A program made the translations under genes and the position numbers. A stretch of 64,000 nucleotides of DNA from CAWFZT01 sp963820415 (GTDB lineage Bacteria; Chloroflexota; Anaerolineae; Anaerolineales; Anaerolineaceae), in contig CAWFZT010000004.1 of assembly GCA_963820415.1 (NCBI GenBank), positions 824,640 through 888,639 on the forward strand. Reading direction: 5' to 3'. Below, one piece after another: positions 8,511 through 18,388 of this stretch (its first letter is position 1; each line of letters opens with the position of its first letter). The notes under the pieces were generated by a model, which was given only the letters and a program-made list of their open reading frames with translations, was not told where the DNA came from and did not search any database.

Positions 8511-11500
8511 TCATGGCTGTAAGCCTGCAGGGATCTTGACCTCTAAAAGGGACCAGCCAGCCGACGCTAGGGCATACCCACCGCTAAAGGCGATCGATTG
8601 GGCAAAATCGTAACTTTCCAGGTACGCCTGGGTAAGTCCCAACCGGGCAATCTCACGACCGGTAAGTAATGTCTAATGCCACAATCTGCCCGTTTTGAAG
8701 TGTGAACCAGACCTTTCCATGGTGGATGGAAGGGTTACCAAGGCGCGGCTGGTCGGGCGTGTATCGCCATAATTCTTTTCCGGTGGCGGCATCCAGGGCC
8801 AGGATAGGGCGCGTGCCAGTATTAATGGGGACGACCAAGGCGCCGCCATCCAAAGCGAGAGTCCCAATAAGGGATACGTTATCTGTCCCCAGGCCGGCCA
8901 ACCAGCGCAGGCTGCCGTCCTGGGTGGAAATGGCGGTAATGCGGTTTTGCAGGCTATTTGTGTCGGTCAGTTGGCTGTACAAAGTCTGACCGTCTGGGCT
9001 CAGGACGGCCTGGCCAATGCCGAGAGAGTTGGCGGCAGCCGCCTGCCACACTTTTTGGCCGTTATCCAGTTGGTAAGCTGAAATGGGGGAATTGACGTAG
9101 ACAATGCCAGCGCGGATCATGGCGTTGCCCGGAACGGAAACTCCATCCAGGATTACCGACCAGACCAGCCTGCCGGATGGCAGATCGAGCAGATTTAGAT
9201 GAGCCTGGTTGCCGGATCCACCGGTCACCCAGGCGAGGCGGTCGCCATCCACCACGGCGGCCATGAGCCCAAAACCTTGAGCCTGGAAATGCCACAAGGG
9301 TTTGAGCTCCGGAAGATGGACAGCGTACAAAACGCTGCCGCTGGAAGCCAAAAGAAAATCATCCCCGACCACCAGGCCGGTACGAAAGTTACCCGCCTGG
9401 TTCTCGAGGCTGCCTCGAAGGGCGGCCTGGCTGGTCGAAGGATCGATCTGGTAAAGGTCGCCGGCCTGATCGGCGACGATGAACAGCGAATGCCAGACTT
9501 GGGGAGGGGAATAAAATGGGCTTTGCTTGAAGGGAGGATCGTTGAGGCTGGATGACCAGGCCAGCTCAAGCGGTTGGGCAGCGTTCCAGGCAGGACCAAA
9601 CCGCCAGATATAGCCCTTGGTATCCACCATCCAGACTGCGCCTCCACCTTCTACGAGGCCCAAACGGAAATCGATATCCTGGAGGGCAGGGACGACGCTG
9701 GTCCCAGAAATGGCAGATAAGCGTTTACCATCCTCAGACAGGCGATAAAGCATACCTCCGCTGGCGGCAGCAAGCAGGGTTTTGCCAACCAGAACGGGGG
9801 CGCCCTCGTAATCTTGCTCCACGCTGGTCCAGAGCAGCTTGCCGTCAGCTTTGCTCACGGCGGAAATATGGCCGTTTTCATCGATGAGATAGACAGCTTC
9901 TTTTCCTAATGCAGGTTGGGTGCGTAATATACTGCCGATCTGGGTTTGCCAGAGCTGTTTACCGCTGGAAACCTGGAGTGCGTATAGATTCATGTCCCGG
10001 CTGGCGATGAAAACGGTCCCATCCGCAGAAATGAGCGGCGCTTCAACGGATTGACCAGTAGAAAAAACCCACTGTTTTTTCCCTGAGGCAGCGTTGAAAG
10101 CATACACGACGCCATCATCGGACCCAAGCATGACTGTGTTACTATCCACAGCCGGCGAAGCCACAACTGCTGCGCCGGTGGTATATTTCCACAACAGCGC
10201 CCCGCTGCGAGCATCCAGGGCATACACATTGCGATCCTCGCTGCCAAAGACCAGGCTGTCTCCAACCACAACTGGACGGGTGACGATATTATCACCGCAG
10301 GTGAAGGACCAGCGAAACAGGCCGCGTAGATCCAGGACTACCAGTTGTTTGCCGCTGTCGCCAAAATAAACCTGCTGGTGGGATGAATCGAAGGTGGGCT
10401 GCCCATAAATCGTGCCATTGGGGTGATAACGCCAGAGCACCTGCCCGGGCGCCCGGGAGATATCCAGAGCGAGCAGGTCGCCGCCCTGCCCGGCGACTAA
10501 CAGCAGCGGTGGGTTGGTTGGCACCCAGACAGGCTGAACGGTGCTTTCAGTGGTGTCGTTAGCCGTGCGGGTTCTTCCAAGTATGTCCAGAACCCAACTG
10601 GCAGGATCCGACAGGGTGGTGGGCGCAGCCTGAGCGGAAGCATCCAGCAGGGAGACGGCCGGCATGGGTGAGACAGGCTGGCGCTGAGCCGCCCCGTTTG
10701 CATAATAGCTGCTGCTGACCACCTGCGTGCGGGTAAGAACCTTCCCCGTGGGATCGAGCTCCTGTTCGGCAACCTGGCCTACCCCACTGCAAAACCAGTC
10801 GAGATAGGTGGTGGCGTTGATCGTCTGACCTTGTTGCTGGATAGCGAGGCGGAGTGAGACTTTGCGACAGTCGTTGAAATTCCCCAATGGACCTTGGTAG
10901 GACGGTTCAGCGGCGATCGTCCCGGTGGAGTGATACTGGAAATTGCCCAGGCTGCCAGCCGTCTGCCATGTGGCGCCTGGCTGGAAATCCGCCGGACGCA
11001 GCAAAAGGGGCGGATCAAAAACCAGGCCGCCATTGTCGGCCGGGGTATACATGGCAAGCTGGTAGTCGCCCGAAGCCGTGCGCAGGATCACTGCGGTGGA
11101 GCGATCGACTGCGCTGTCCGCAGCCAGGGTCTGATCCTCTTCGAGGATGATCTGCATGGAAGAAATGCGGTTGGTAAACTGGCTGTCATCCAGGCTAGTT
11201 TCGCCAGGTTTCTGGACGAATTTGCGCAATTCATCGACGTAGGTCAGGCGCAGCTCAGAGGCCAGGGCGCGCTGATGGGCCAGGACCTGGGTATTTTCAC
11301 TGTGAAACGAATGGACGGCGCCGGCCTGGGTGACCTGTTCTCCCAACCAGGCATCCCCGTCGGAGATGGGGACATAGCGGTTCAGGGTCAGGCCGCTGAC
11401 CGGAAAAGCCGGAAGCCAGGGAAAGATAAAAACCAGGCCGGTGCAGGCGAGCAGCAGCAGAGCCGCCAGGGTGAGCAAGCCATCCACGACCAGGGTCCGG

Positions 11501-11547
11501 CTGGCGTATAAGGTTTTTAAAGATGAAGCTGTCCCAACATTTTTCAA
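8511..11547 (-). CDS. PQQ-like beta-propeller membrane-anchored protein, frameshifted near its end
   Basis: The protein starts at TTG (MKNVGTASSLK) since no ATG is in frame. Residues 20-45 form a membrane anchor, and from about residue 330 repeated blades such as LLALDISRAPGQVLWRYHP, VYALDARSGALLWKYTTGA and VYAFNAASGKKQWVFSTGQ mark a PQQ/pyrrolo-quinoline quinone-type propeller. It looks like a structural or binding propeller: the acidic metal-binding and tryptophan-docking signature of dehydrogenases is not apparent. The frame stops at 8653 after ALDITYRS, but the next frame continues TGREIARLGLTQAYLES to a stop at 8511. Removing one T near 8667 gives ALDILTGREIARLG, so the true end is probably 8511, nine bases before the next gene. 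Confidence 0.75.
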
Positions 11548-11829
11548 AGGTCACCAGGTGGCTGCCAAACAAGAAGAGAAGATTTGATCAAAAATCTGGA
11601 TAGTCTGTTCATTGCTGATGATCGGGAGCGTGTTGATAGTTTTTAGCGGATCAGGGTCGGAATTGTTCCGCGAAAAAAACAACTCGAAACAAATCGGGGG
11701 CGCCGTACAGCAGGGGTTCGGTTGAGGTACATAGCTGGCATGATAGCGTTTCACTATGGGGTGGTAATGTGCAAATAGTATGGCTTCAATTATATTATGA
11801 CAGAACAGGTGAAAATACAACTACATTAA

Positions 11830-12120
11830 TATGCAGTTTTACCACCAAATTGTGCAGTTTTTCCTTGTACACCCCTTTCAAAAAAGTGATTGTACAAAAG
11901 GCATGATGCACCAACCGGTCGCTCAACGGGGCAGTTGAAATCAGGCGATGCTTGGGATCGTGGATAAAAAAATGGGGATATGGACCAGGCCGGTAGCAGC
12001 TGGCACCCGACAACCGCCAAATTTTTTTCGATGGGTTCTCTGGCGGTACTCAGTTGCAGGAGGTGTTCTAGACCAGCCAAAACAGCCGGACGCATGCCCG
12101 GTTTTGTTCCTCCAGCCTGG
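11830..12120 (-). pseudogene. Reverse transcriptase remnant
   Basis: On the minus strand at 11894-12013 one frame reads YPHFFIHDPKHRLISTAPL and then SDRLVHHAFC. This matches the N-terminal RT motif of bacterial reverse transcriptases (PxxFxIxxPKxRxIxxAPxxDRxVHHAxC), best known from group II intron-like and DGR reverse transcriptases. Flanking pieces in other frames (LEHLLQLSTAREPIEKN upstream, NHFFERGVQGK downstream) fit the same protein. The catalytic YxDD region is absent. The rest of the 728-base gap 11548-12275 shows no other gene. Confidence 0.55.
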
Positions 12121-12275
12121 CATCTTGATCCAGTTATCGGCCAGCCCGTGTTGCCGGCGACAGGCAGCTTGTGACAGTTTTTAGACCAACGCGACTATAA
12201 TTAAAAGAGAGGTATGTAGAAATTTTCTCCTTAACAACCCAATAGAGGGGTGGGTCGCATGAAAGGGAAAAAAAG

Positions 12276-13235
12276 ATGATGAAACGATTTCGGTGTTTAG
12301 CCATTCTTTTGAGCCTGGCTCTGGCCTTGATGGCCTGCCAGTTGATACAACAGATATCGAAGCAGCCTGCAGAACCAACCAGCGTAGCTACCGCCAGCCT
12401 TGAAAAGAACACCCCAACGGGTAAAGTCCCACAAACCGAGCAAGCGGATCCCACCGTGAGGCAAAAGCCCCCGCAATCCCAGGCAGCCGAAATCCGGCCC
12501 AAAGAAATGCGCACAAAGTTGACCCATCTCTCCAATTTAATTGGTTATCAGGTGCTGGATGAGAATGGGGACAAACTGGGCGTCGCCAGCGACTATATCG
12601 TCAATACCTGCGAGACCTATATCATTTACATCCTGATGGAGCCGGTAGCCAGCCTTAACATCGCGCCCGGAAGCCGGGTTGTGATTCCGTTCGAAGCAGT
12701 GACGATCAACAGCGGCGTGTTGGACGCCCAGAATAAGGCGATCCAGTTGCGCCTGATCCCAGAGCAGTTCTCGGGGGCGCCGACTCTTCCTGCCGGGAAG
12801 CAGCTTACGCCAACCGATTGGGAGGGCGCAACGCGGGACTTCTGGATGAAGGCGGTGCGCATCGGTAAGTTGGCGACTAGTTGCAATGTCTCTGGTGGCC
12901 CGACGTACAAGGTTGCCTATGCCACCCAACTATTGGGGGTCGAGCTGTACGATGGAAACAAAAACCTGCTCGGCTCAGTCCAAGACGCGATCCTGGAGCC
13001 CGAAAGTGGCAAAATCGGTTTCTACATCGTTAAGCCTGCAAAAGGCGATGGGCTGGTGATGGTGTCCTTGGGAGTCACCAATATCCCGAAAGAGGCGCTC
13101 TTACCCGGCGGCGCGCTCACGCTGGTGCTTCTGGCCCAACCGGCAGTATTTTGGGATGCACCGCGTATCACCAGTGTCGACCAGGCCGACGATTTCGCGC
13201 TGCAAGCCAAGATGCGCCAGTATTGGGGAAGGTAG
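12276..13235 (+). CDS. Lipoprotein with two PRC-barrel domains
   Basis: The 319-residue protein starts MMKRFRCLAILLSLALALMA with a lipobox Cys in ALMACQ, then a Pro/Thr/Gln-rich linker to about residue 85. Two PRC-barrel-like domains follow: LIGYQVLDENGDKLGVASDY (about 89-160) and LLGVELYDGNKNLLGSVQDA (about 220-290). PRC barrels are small beta barrels that bind partners such as RNA or photosynthetic reaction centres. Secreted tandem forms are common in Chloroflexota and of unknown role. A purine-rich AAGGGA site precedes the two adjacent ATGs. It stands alone between a reverse-transcriptase remnant and a recombinase remnant. Confidence 0.7.
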   Translation: MMKRFRCLAILLSLALALMACQLIQQISKQPAEPTSVATASLEKNTPTGKVPQTEQADPTVRQKPPQSQAAEIRPKEMRTKLTHLSNLIGYQVLDENGDKLGVASDYIVNTCETYIIYILMEPVASLNIAPGSRVVIPFEAVTINSGVLDAQNKAIQLRLIPEQFSGAPTLPAGKQLTPTDWEGATRDFWMKAVRIGKLATSCNVSGGPTYKVAYATQLLGVELYDGNKNLLGSVQDAILEPESGKIGFYIVKPAKGDGLVMVSLGVTNIPKEALLPGGALTLVLLAQPAVFWDAPRITSVDQADDFALQAKMRQYWGR

Positions 13236-13257
13236 ATCAGAGTCTCCTCTTATTTTC

Positions 13258-13374
13258 CCAAACTCTGTTGGGGACATCAGCCTGACGCTCAACACGTATT
13301 CCCACGTGCTTCGCTCCATACAGGATGAGGCTGCGGATAAGCTAGATGAGCTGGTGACGCTAGAAGAGGTCGAG
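13258..13374 (+). pseudogene. Tyrosine recombinase C-terminal remnant
   Basis: The frame reads GDISLTLNTYSHVLRSIQDE and then AADKLDELV. This is the catalytic C-terminus of phage-type integrases (GHASIxxTLxxYSHVLPxxQxxAAxKLDxLL), including the Tyr nucleophile in TYSH. Nothing of the Arg-His-Arg part is visible upstream, because the PRC-barrel lipoprotein ends 20 bases before. It is a broken integrase on the left side of the tRNA-Arg island. The following 13375-13650 shows no gene. Confidence 0.6.
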
Positions 13375-13668
13375 GTTGAGCTTCCAGGCGGGGTTATGTT
13401 AGAAACTCTCTTTTCATCCCGGGTCGGGTCAAAGATCATAACTACATTATTCATGTCCCCTGCCATCGGGTTCCATGCCTTGGAATTGGCGCAGCGCCTG
13501 GGGGGAGAGTTATAGCGCGGTTTGGAAGGAACTGGTCAACCAAATCCTCAGTGATAATGTTTCCTAAGTCTTGCCCAATTTTATTTCCCTGAAAAGGTAA
13601 TTTTATTCGTTCAAGACACGGCGTATAATAAAGTTGTCTCCTCTGCGCTAGATAGAAATGAGGTGTGT

Positions 13669-14735
13669 ATGAACGAGGAAATTTACCTGAAACTCGCCAA
13701 GCACTTAGATCGGCTGCCCGATGGATTCCCGCCCAGCCTGACAGGCGCAGACCTGCGCCTGCTGGAGAAGTTGTTTACCTCTGAAGAAGCTGAGCTGGCA
13801 GTGTATCTAACCCTTGACCGGGAGAGTGCCAACGTGATTGCCACGAGAGCTGCCCTCGCGCTGGATACAGTCGAGCAACGACTGGCAGAGATGGCAAAAA
13901 AGGGCCTCATATTATCCATCCGGGACGAGAACGGCACCTGTTCTTACCAGGCCGTACCACTCGTCGTTGGAATATATGAAATGCAGGTAAACAACCTGAG
14001 TGTCGATTTGCTCGACGCCTTCGATGATTACTGGAGCACAATCGAGGAGCGACCGCAGCCAGAGACAATCCCTCAAATGCGCACCATTCCGATCGGTCAG
14101 AGCATTGAAAGCCACCTGGAAGCAATGCCTTACGAACAGGTGAGCGAATTGGTCAATGCCCAGACTCGATTTGCTGTTGCTCCGTGTATCTGCCGGCGCC
14201 AAGCCAAACTGAGAGGGGGCGGGTGTACAGCGCCCGAGGAGAGCTGCCTGGTTTTTGGCGATTGGGCAGACTTTTACGCCCGGACCGGGCGGGGTCGTGC
14301 GATTGATCGGTTTGATATGTTAGCGCTCCTTGCCAGGGCGGACGCAGCCAATCTGGTACTTCAACCAAGTAATTCGCGAGATGTGTCTTTCATCTGTTGT
14401 TGTTGTGGTTGCTGCTGCGGTGTATTATCGAGTTTAAGAATCACCCCAGGCCTGCCGACGTGGTTGCTAGTGCTTTCATCGCCACACTGACGTCCGAAAC
14501 CTGCCAGGGATGCTGGACCTGCCTTGACCGATGCCAGATGCAGGCCCTGATAGCGGATGGCGACAGGGTTGCCATGAAGTCTGAGCGATGCATTGGCTGC
14601 GGGCTTTGTGTAACGACATGCCCAAGCGGGTCGCTGACTCTGTCCCGCAAGCCGGAAAAAGATCGGATCCAGGTCCCCCCGACTTTGGATTCCACCTGGC
14701 GCATCATCAGCCAGGCGCAAGCGCAAGCTAAATGA
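13669..14735 (+). CDS. Winged-helix 4Fe-4S dicluster ferredoxin protein, frameshifted
   Basis: The start at 13669 has GAGG upstream, and a TATAAT box lies at 13624-13629. The N-terminal 90 residues form a MarR-like winged helix (LTSEEAELAVYLTLDRESAN, then QRLAEMAKKGLI). The middle has APCICRRQAKLRGGGC and a striking cysteine run FICCCCGCCCGVL. The C-terminal part has two 4Fe-4S motifs, CQGCWTCLDRC and CIGCGLCVTTCP. The first part stops at 14488 and the rest is in frame 3; adding one A near 14437 gives SLKNHPRPADVVAS. Similar proteins serve as electron carriers or redox-linked regulators in anaerobes; the partner is not seen. Confidence 0.7.
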
Positions 14736-14739
14736 GGAA
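14630..14739. repeat. 110-bp direct repeat, copy 1 (ferredoxin 3' end)
   Basis: This segment, the last codons of the ferredoxin gene plus a few bases, recurs at 50460-50569 in the same orientation with three differences. Here it belongs to an intact gene end, so this is the parent copy. Confidence 0.9.
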
Positions 14740-14902
14740 GTGATTATAATCTCCAGTGCCCGCACTTGTAAAAGGGGGTTTTGGAGCCAGGCGCATACTT
14801 TAGCCAATGGACGCGTTGATCAGGATCCTCGACTTCTTTCTGCAGAAAAACGCGTTGACCCCATATATACTAAGTGCCAATCCAAAAACCAGCGCATCCA
14901 GG

Positions 14903-14944
14903 TGCCCCCGCAGAGGTTCGAACTCGGAACCTACTGATTCGAAG
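14903..14944 (-). repeat. tRNA-Arg 3'-half copy, attachment site 1
   Basis: The 42 bases match the intact tRNA-Arg at 56788-56829 from the anticodon loop to the discriminator base, with one difference (CGCAGAGG for CGCCGAGG). About 45 bases to its left (CCATATATACTAAGTGCCAA region to GCATCCAGG) also resemble the sequence to the left of the intact tRNA. This is the pattern left by an integrase using a tRNA 3' end. Confidence 0.85.
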
Positions 14945-15120
14945 ATGACCCCGGAAACTTCCACCTAGTACAGGCGGAAGTCGCAGGTCTTTTATGCCTA
15001 TCTATGGCGGAACAAGTGTTCTGTATATCCGAAGAATCCACTGTTTTGTATTCAAACTGCAGCACAATTGCAGCAGCTATCTGTGAAAAGGAACCTGTAG
15101 ACCCATCCAACAGGGTGCAA
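14945..15120. repeat. Element-end repeat L1, next to attachment site 1
   Basis: About 175 bases with CCACCTAGTACAGG, TATGGCGGA, GTGTTCT and GCAGCACAATTGCAGCAG. The same sequence follows the tRNA fragment at 26176-26350 and 50643-50815. It probably is the conserved end of an integrative element; the paired GCAGCA motifs could be recombinase arm sites. The rest of 14740-15249 has no gene. Confidence 0.75.
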
Positions 15121-15249
15121 TTGCGGCGTAAAGTAATCAAAGATTTAGAAATTTTTGTAACTTCTCAGCCAGCCGTACTTTGCGAAGCAGTTACTCCCTG
15201 TTATGAGTTACTGACTACACATCGATGGTCACATCATCTCTGTATATCG

Positions 15250-16578
15250 TTAATACGTTCCCTCGGGGTTAAAGTTTCCTTCACCTTTCAGATAAACGTT
15301 GAAGAACACCAGGACGATATCATTCATCTTCTCAATAACATAATATTTGTCGGCCGTCTCCCCGCCACCGGCTTTCTTCACCGAATTGGTAATCATAGAA
15401 ACAAGAAACGGCGAGACAAGCGGCAGATCGGTCAGGCTCTGATGGTCCGTACCCGTGATATGAACTTCGTAGGCTTTCGGGGCGGTGGCGGATACATGCT
15501 TGACTGCGACGACCGTGTTCGCGTCCGGAATGGCGGCAATCAACCGCATCATATCGTCAGCAAAAATGGTCAGGATCGGGACAGGATAAACCTTGTCGTT
15601 CATCACATACTTGCCATCGACATAGTCCAGGTATTCACCCAGCAGGTCGGCGTCCAGATTGATCACTGCGTCAATGTCGTTCCGCTCTCTGGCTACCTGG
15701 GCACTGGCTGCCCCACCCAGAGAGTGACCCATCAAACCGATTTTCTCAGTATCTATGAGCTGATAGACCGCGTCTGAGCCGGCCACTTTGGTATGCGCGA
15801 GGATCGTATCCAGGACGAAATGGATATCGGCGGTGCGAAGCTTCATCCACTTCTGCTCGAGCTTAAATATCGCGGCTTCATCATATTTGCCATTATTGAC
15901 GCCGGTGACCTCCTGGAGGAAGGATGGATCCACAGTGATCAGGTGGCCGTCGCTGCCGATGGTGTACAGGGAGTCGTAGGGATGATCAATGGAGCAGACC
16001 ACGTAGCCGTTGCTCGCCAGATCCATAAAGGTGGAGGTGTTGCTGGCTTTCACACCAAATGCGCCATGTGAAAACACGACCAGCGGGTAGGTTCCACCGC
16101 TATCCTTGGGATACCAGAATTCAACGTTGACCTTTCTGTTCTCTCCAGTATTGGTAAAGGTTTCGATTCGACTCGCATCGGTATAAGTATAGTTGACGGT
16201 GGTGACCTCGTACTTACCGGTCATCTTGGGCAACTTATGCTGCGGGAAAATAAGGGCGGGGGTCACGGAGATGGCGACAAGTAGCAGCATTGCGATTGCA
16301 TTGAACACGATACGACCGGTCTTATATTCTTTTTTCTCCTCCTTCTTGCGGATCAGCGTCCACGCGCCAATCGCCGCCCAGACGAGTAGCAGTGCAGCAA
16401 GTCCGTACCAGCGGAAGCTCCACTGGATGACCGATACCAGCGTGAAGATAACGAAGGCGGCAAATGTACCGATACGGACAAAGCTTCTGATCTTCTTCTG
16501 GTTCGATTTCGTGATTATGCAGTAGGTTGCGAAGCCCGCTTCAATGATTAAAGCAATAATCAATAGTGTTGTTCCCAT
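15250..16578 (-). CDS. Alpha/beta hydrolase with N-terminal membrane segments
   Basis: The 442-residue protein has four hydrophobic segments in residues 1-125 and then an alpha/beta-hydrolase domain. Visible motifs are YPLVVFSHGAFG (oxyanion region), GLMGHSLGGAAS (nucleophile elbow, Ser) and a late His in HITGTDHQSLTDLP. The layout resembles platelet-activating-factor acetylhydrolase or dienelactone-hydrolase relatives seen in Firmicutes. The hydrolase domain would face outside. It is the first gene inside the island after attachment site 1 and may be transferred cargo. Confidence 0.75.
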   Translation of the reverse strand: MGTTLLIIALIIEAGFATYCIITKSNQKKIRSFVRIGTFAAFVIFTLVSVIQWSFRWYGLAALLLVWAAIGAWTLIRKKEEKKEYKTGRIVFNAIAMLLLVAISVTPALIFPQHKLPKMTGKYEVTTVNYTYTDASRIETFTNTGENRKVNVEFWYPKDSGGTYPLVVFSHGAFGVKASNTSTFMDLASNGYVVCSIDHPYDSLYTIGSDGHLITVDPSFLQEVTGVNNGKYDEAAIFKLEQKWMKLRTADIHFVLDTILAHTKVAGSDAVYQLIDTEKIGLMGHSLGGAASAQVARERNDIDAVINLDADLLGEYLDYVDGKYVMNDKVYPVPILTIFADDMMRLIAAIPDANTVVAVKHVSATAPKAYEVHITGTDHQSLTDLPLVSPFLVSMITNSVKKAGGGETADKYYVIEKMNDIVLVFFNVYLKGEGNFNPEGTY

Positions 16579-16729
16579 GACGTTTTCCTTCCTCAGTTTC
16601 TTGAGTTTAGCATAATATATTAAAAAACGGTAACTACTCAGGCTATAGGGGCTAAGCAGTCACTAAATATTAAACAATTAGGCGGGCTTAGCAAGCTGGT
16701 TCTTCCACTTAATTCTTCCATTCTTCAGC

Positions 16730-16753
16730 GTTTATATTCCTAATCTTATAAAC
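16730..16753 (+). promoter_or_regulatory. Module-B leader palindrome, copy 1
   Basis: GTTTAT and ATAAAC pair around TTCCTAATCTT. It is the same leader found before the full module-B gene at 27839-27862. Confidence 0.55.
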
Positions 16754-16766
16754 CAATGGAGGAAAA

Positions 16767-17140
16767 ATGACCGATACAATCCTTGATAACCGCAAAGGTG
16801 AAGTAACAGCCATGATCAAAGTCGAGGCTGACCGCATCAAAACCGTTCAGCTTCATTGAATATCCTGCGGAACCAGTGTATCCTGGTTGATCTACGTGGA
16901 AGTGGAATGGGTATGTTTACCAGGTGTTGCCTATGTTGTCGCCAAGTCCCGCAAAGGAACCTGGGGATGCAGTTGTCCAGCCTGGAATTATCAACGTGGA
17001 CAACATGGAGATTGCAAGCATATCCGGCATGTGGTGAACCAGATTGCCAGGAATATTCAGCCGGGACCTTACCTTAAGACCATCTTGACACCAGAGAAGA
17101 CCAGAAGATTGTTAGCCGGTTTTCCTTGGTGGAAGTATAG
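16767..17140 (+). pseudogene. Module B, copy 1: DUF3150-like gene fused to SWIM gene by deletion
   Basis: The first ~50 codons match the start of the intact gene at 27877 (MTDT, LDNRK, VEADRIKTVQL). A base lost at 16857 creates an early stop. At about 16919 the sequence jumps to the SWIM zinc-finger gene (GVAYVVAKSRKGTWGCSCPA) and runs to its end at 17140. The SWIM part here keeps the correct frame, GDCKHIRHV. Relative to the copy at 27877-29454, about 1.2 kb is deleted. Confidence 0.75.
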
Positions 17141-17167
17141 ATCATTTGCACATTATTATAATGTACT

Positions 17168-17300
17168 GCCCAACGGCTTGCGTTACCGCGTGTGGGGGAT
17201 GTAGTGGGGAAAAGCCAAAGCATAGAACCCGTCATTTGGGGCTGAGTCCCCAGAAGCGGTGGGCGAAGCCTCTGCGCGACTAGTGCACGAGGTGTTGGGC
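17168..17300 (-). other. attC-like integron recombination site
   Basis: GCCCAAC at one end and GTTGGGC at the other fit the RYYYAAC and GTTRRRY core sites. Inner arms are only partly complementary. It lies directly 3' of the sugar isomerase cassette and closes the array next to the module-B remnant. Confidence 0.65.
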
Positions 17301-17404
17301 AAGTTTTGCAAGACGGTTTTGAACTATGGTTTTGGGTTTTGTTCTGTAAGCTCTTTTAACCTTTTTCGTCTGACTCTTATCGGTGCTGCTAAACGGTGGG
17401 ACTT

Positions 17405-18181
17405 TTAGATTTTCATTTCGCCGTTAGGCACAAATCCATTCTCTTTGAGCCAGTCATAGGACTTTTGTATACCGTTTGTCTGAGTCTCCAATGACCAAAA
17501 TGCATTCGGAGAATATTCATTCAGCGCACAACAAACCTCCTTGAAGGGAATATTCCCTTCTCCTATGGCTGCGTGTTGATCGGAAGTTCCGTCATTGTCA
17601 TGAATATGGACATATTCGATTCTCCTTCCAAGCTTTTCGATCCAATTCATCACTGGAGTGGCGGAATTGCAGTGTGCGTGACCGATATCAAAACACGCGC
17701 TTACACGTCGGTCAGATATTGTATCAATTGTCTCGATCATAATATCAGGTGACATCTCAAGCATATTTTCTAGATGAAAATACACGTTCTCGGGCTTTTC
17801 ATCTAGAAAATATTTCCAGAATTGGACGAAGCGAGGTATCCAGTTTTTTGGAGGGGAAGTGCGGGGAACGTATCCATGATGAAAAATAATATGCGTTGCC
17901 TCGAGTTTGCAAGCGGTTTGGTAGCCTAATAACATCCTCTCTCTGGATACGTCTCGGATCATAGGGTCGTAGCTGCCACAATTAAGATCTCCAAAGGGCC
18001 CGTGGAGCGCTCTGAAGTCAATTGTCTTGATTTTCTCCAATTGATATTCAATGCGTGCAGGATACAACTCTGGCTGAGTGGGATCCCAGAATGATTGGAG
18101 TTCAATCCCTAGTCTTTCGGAAAGACAAAAAGGAAGAACCACATCGAAATCATCATTATCGCTGAATATGATTCTTTTCAT
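17405..18181 (-). CDS. Xylose-isomerase-like TIM-barrel protein (integron cassette)
   Basis: The start at 18181 (MKRIIFSDN) is preferred; upstream in-frame codons add a hydrophobic stretch without support. The 258 residues resemble the sugar-phosphate isomerase/epimerase fold: LHGPFGDL, HHGYVPR, FHLENMLE, CFDIGHAHC, YVHIHDNDG and SLETQTNG carry the metal-binding Glu, Asp, His and Glu expected in AP-endonuclease-2-like barrels. The substrate is unknown. It is one of four leftward single-gene cassettes, each followed by an attC-like site. Confidence 0.75.
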   Translation of the reverse strand: MKRIIFSDNDDFDVVLPFCLSERLGIELQSFWDPTQPELYPARIEYQLEKIKTIDFRALHGPFGDLNCGSYDPMIRDVSRERMLLGYQTACKLEATHIIFHHGYVPRTSPPKNWIPRFVQFWKYFLDEKPENVYFHLENMLEMSPDIMIETIDTISDRRVSACFDIGHAHCNSATPVMNWIEKLGRRIEYVHIHDNDGTSDQHAAIGEGNIPFKEVCCALNEYSPNAFWSLETQTNGIQKSYDWLKENGFVPNGEMKI

Positions 18182-18232
18182 TACTCTATCTCTGACAACG
18201 ACGATGACTAGAAAATAACTACTTCGGGTTAA

Positions 18233-18360
18233 GCCCAACGGTTTGCGTTACTGGCAGGTGGGCGGGCGTGGACAATGTTTGGGAGCAGGAAAAACCCGAA
18301 GCCAGGAAAATGCTTGAAAATGGGACGAATCCCACCAGTCCAGTGCACGCTTTGTTCGGC
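18233..18360 (-). other. attC integron recombination site
   Basis: Ends are GCCCAAC and GTTCGGC. Inner arms read GCGTTACTGGCAGGTGGG on the plus strand and GCGTGCACTGGACTGGTGGG on the minus strand, so the single strand folds into a long hairpin with an extra unpaired A, the hallmark of attC. Confidence 0.8.
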
Positions 18361-18388
18361 AGCTTTCGTTTGACCTCAACTCTGCTAT

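Noticed and set aside
8134..8613. 159-codon Arg/Lys-rich plus-strand frame
   Set aside because: Antisense to the membrane-protein gene; basic bias is what the complement of hydrophobic codons gives.
10894..11511. 205-codon plus-strand frame opposite the propeller gene
   Set aside because: It is a shadow of the PQQ-type gene; composition and lack of motifs argue against coding.
11551..11820. Small minus-strand frame upstream of the propeller gene
   Set aside because: No motif, no ribosome site, AT-rich; left as intergenic.
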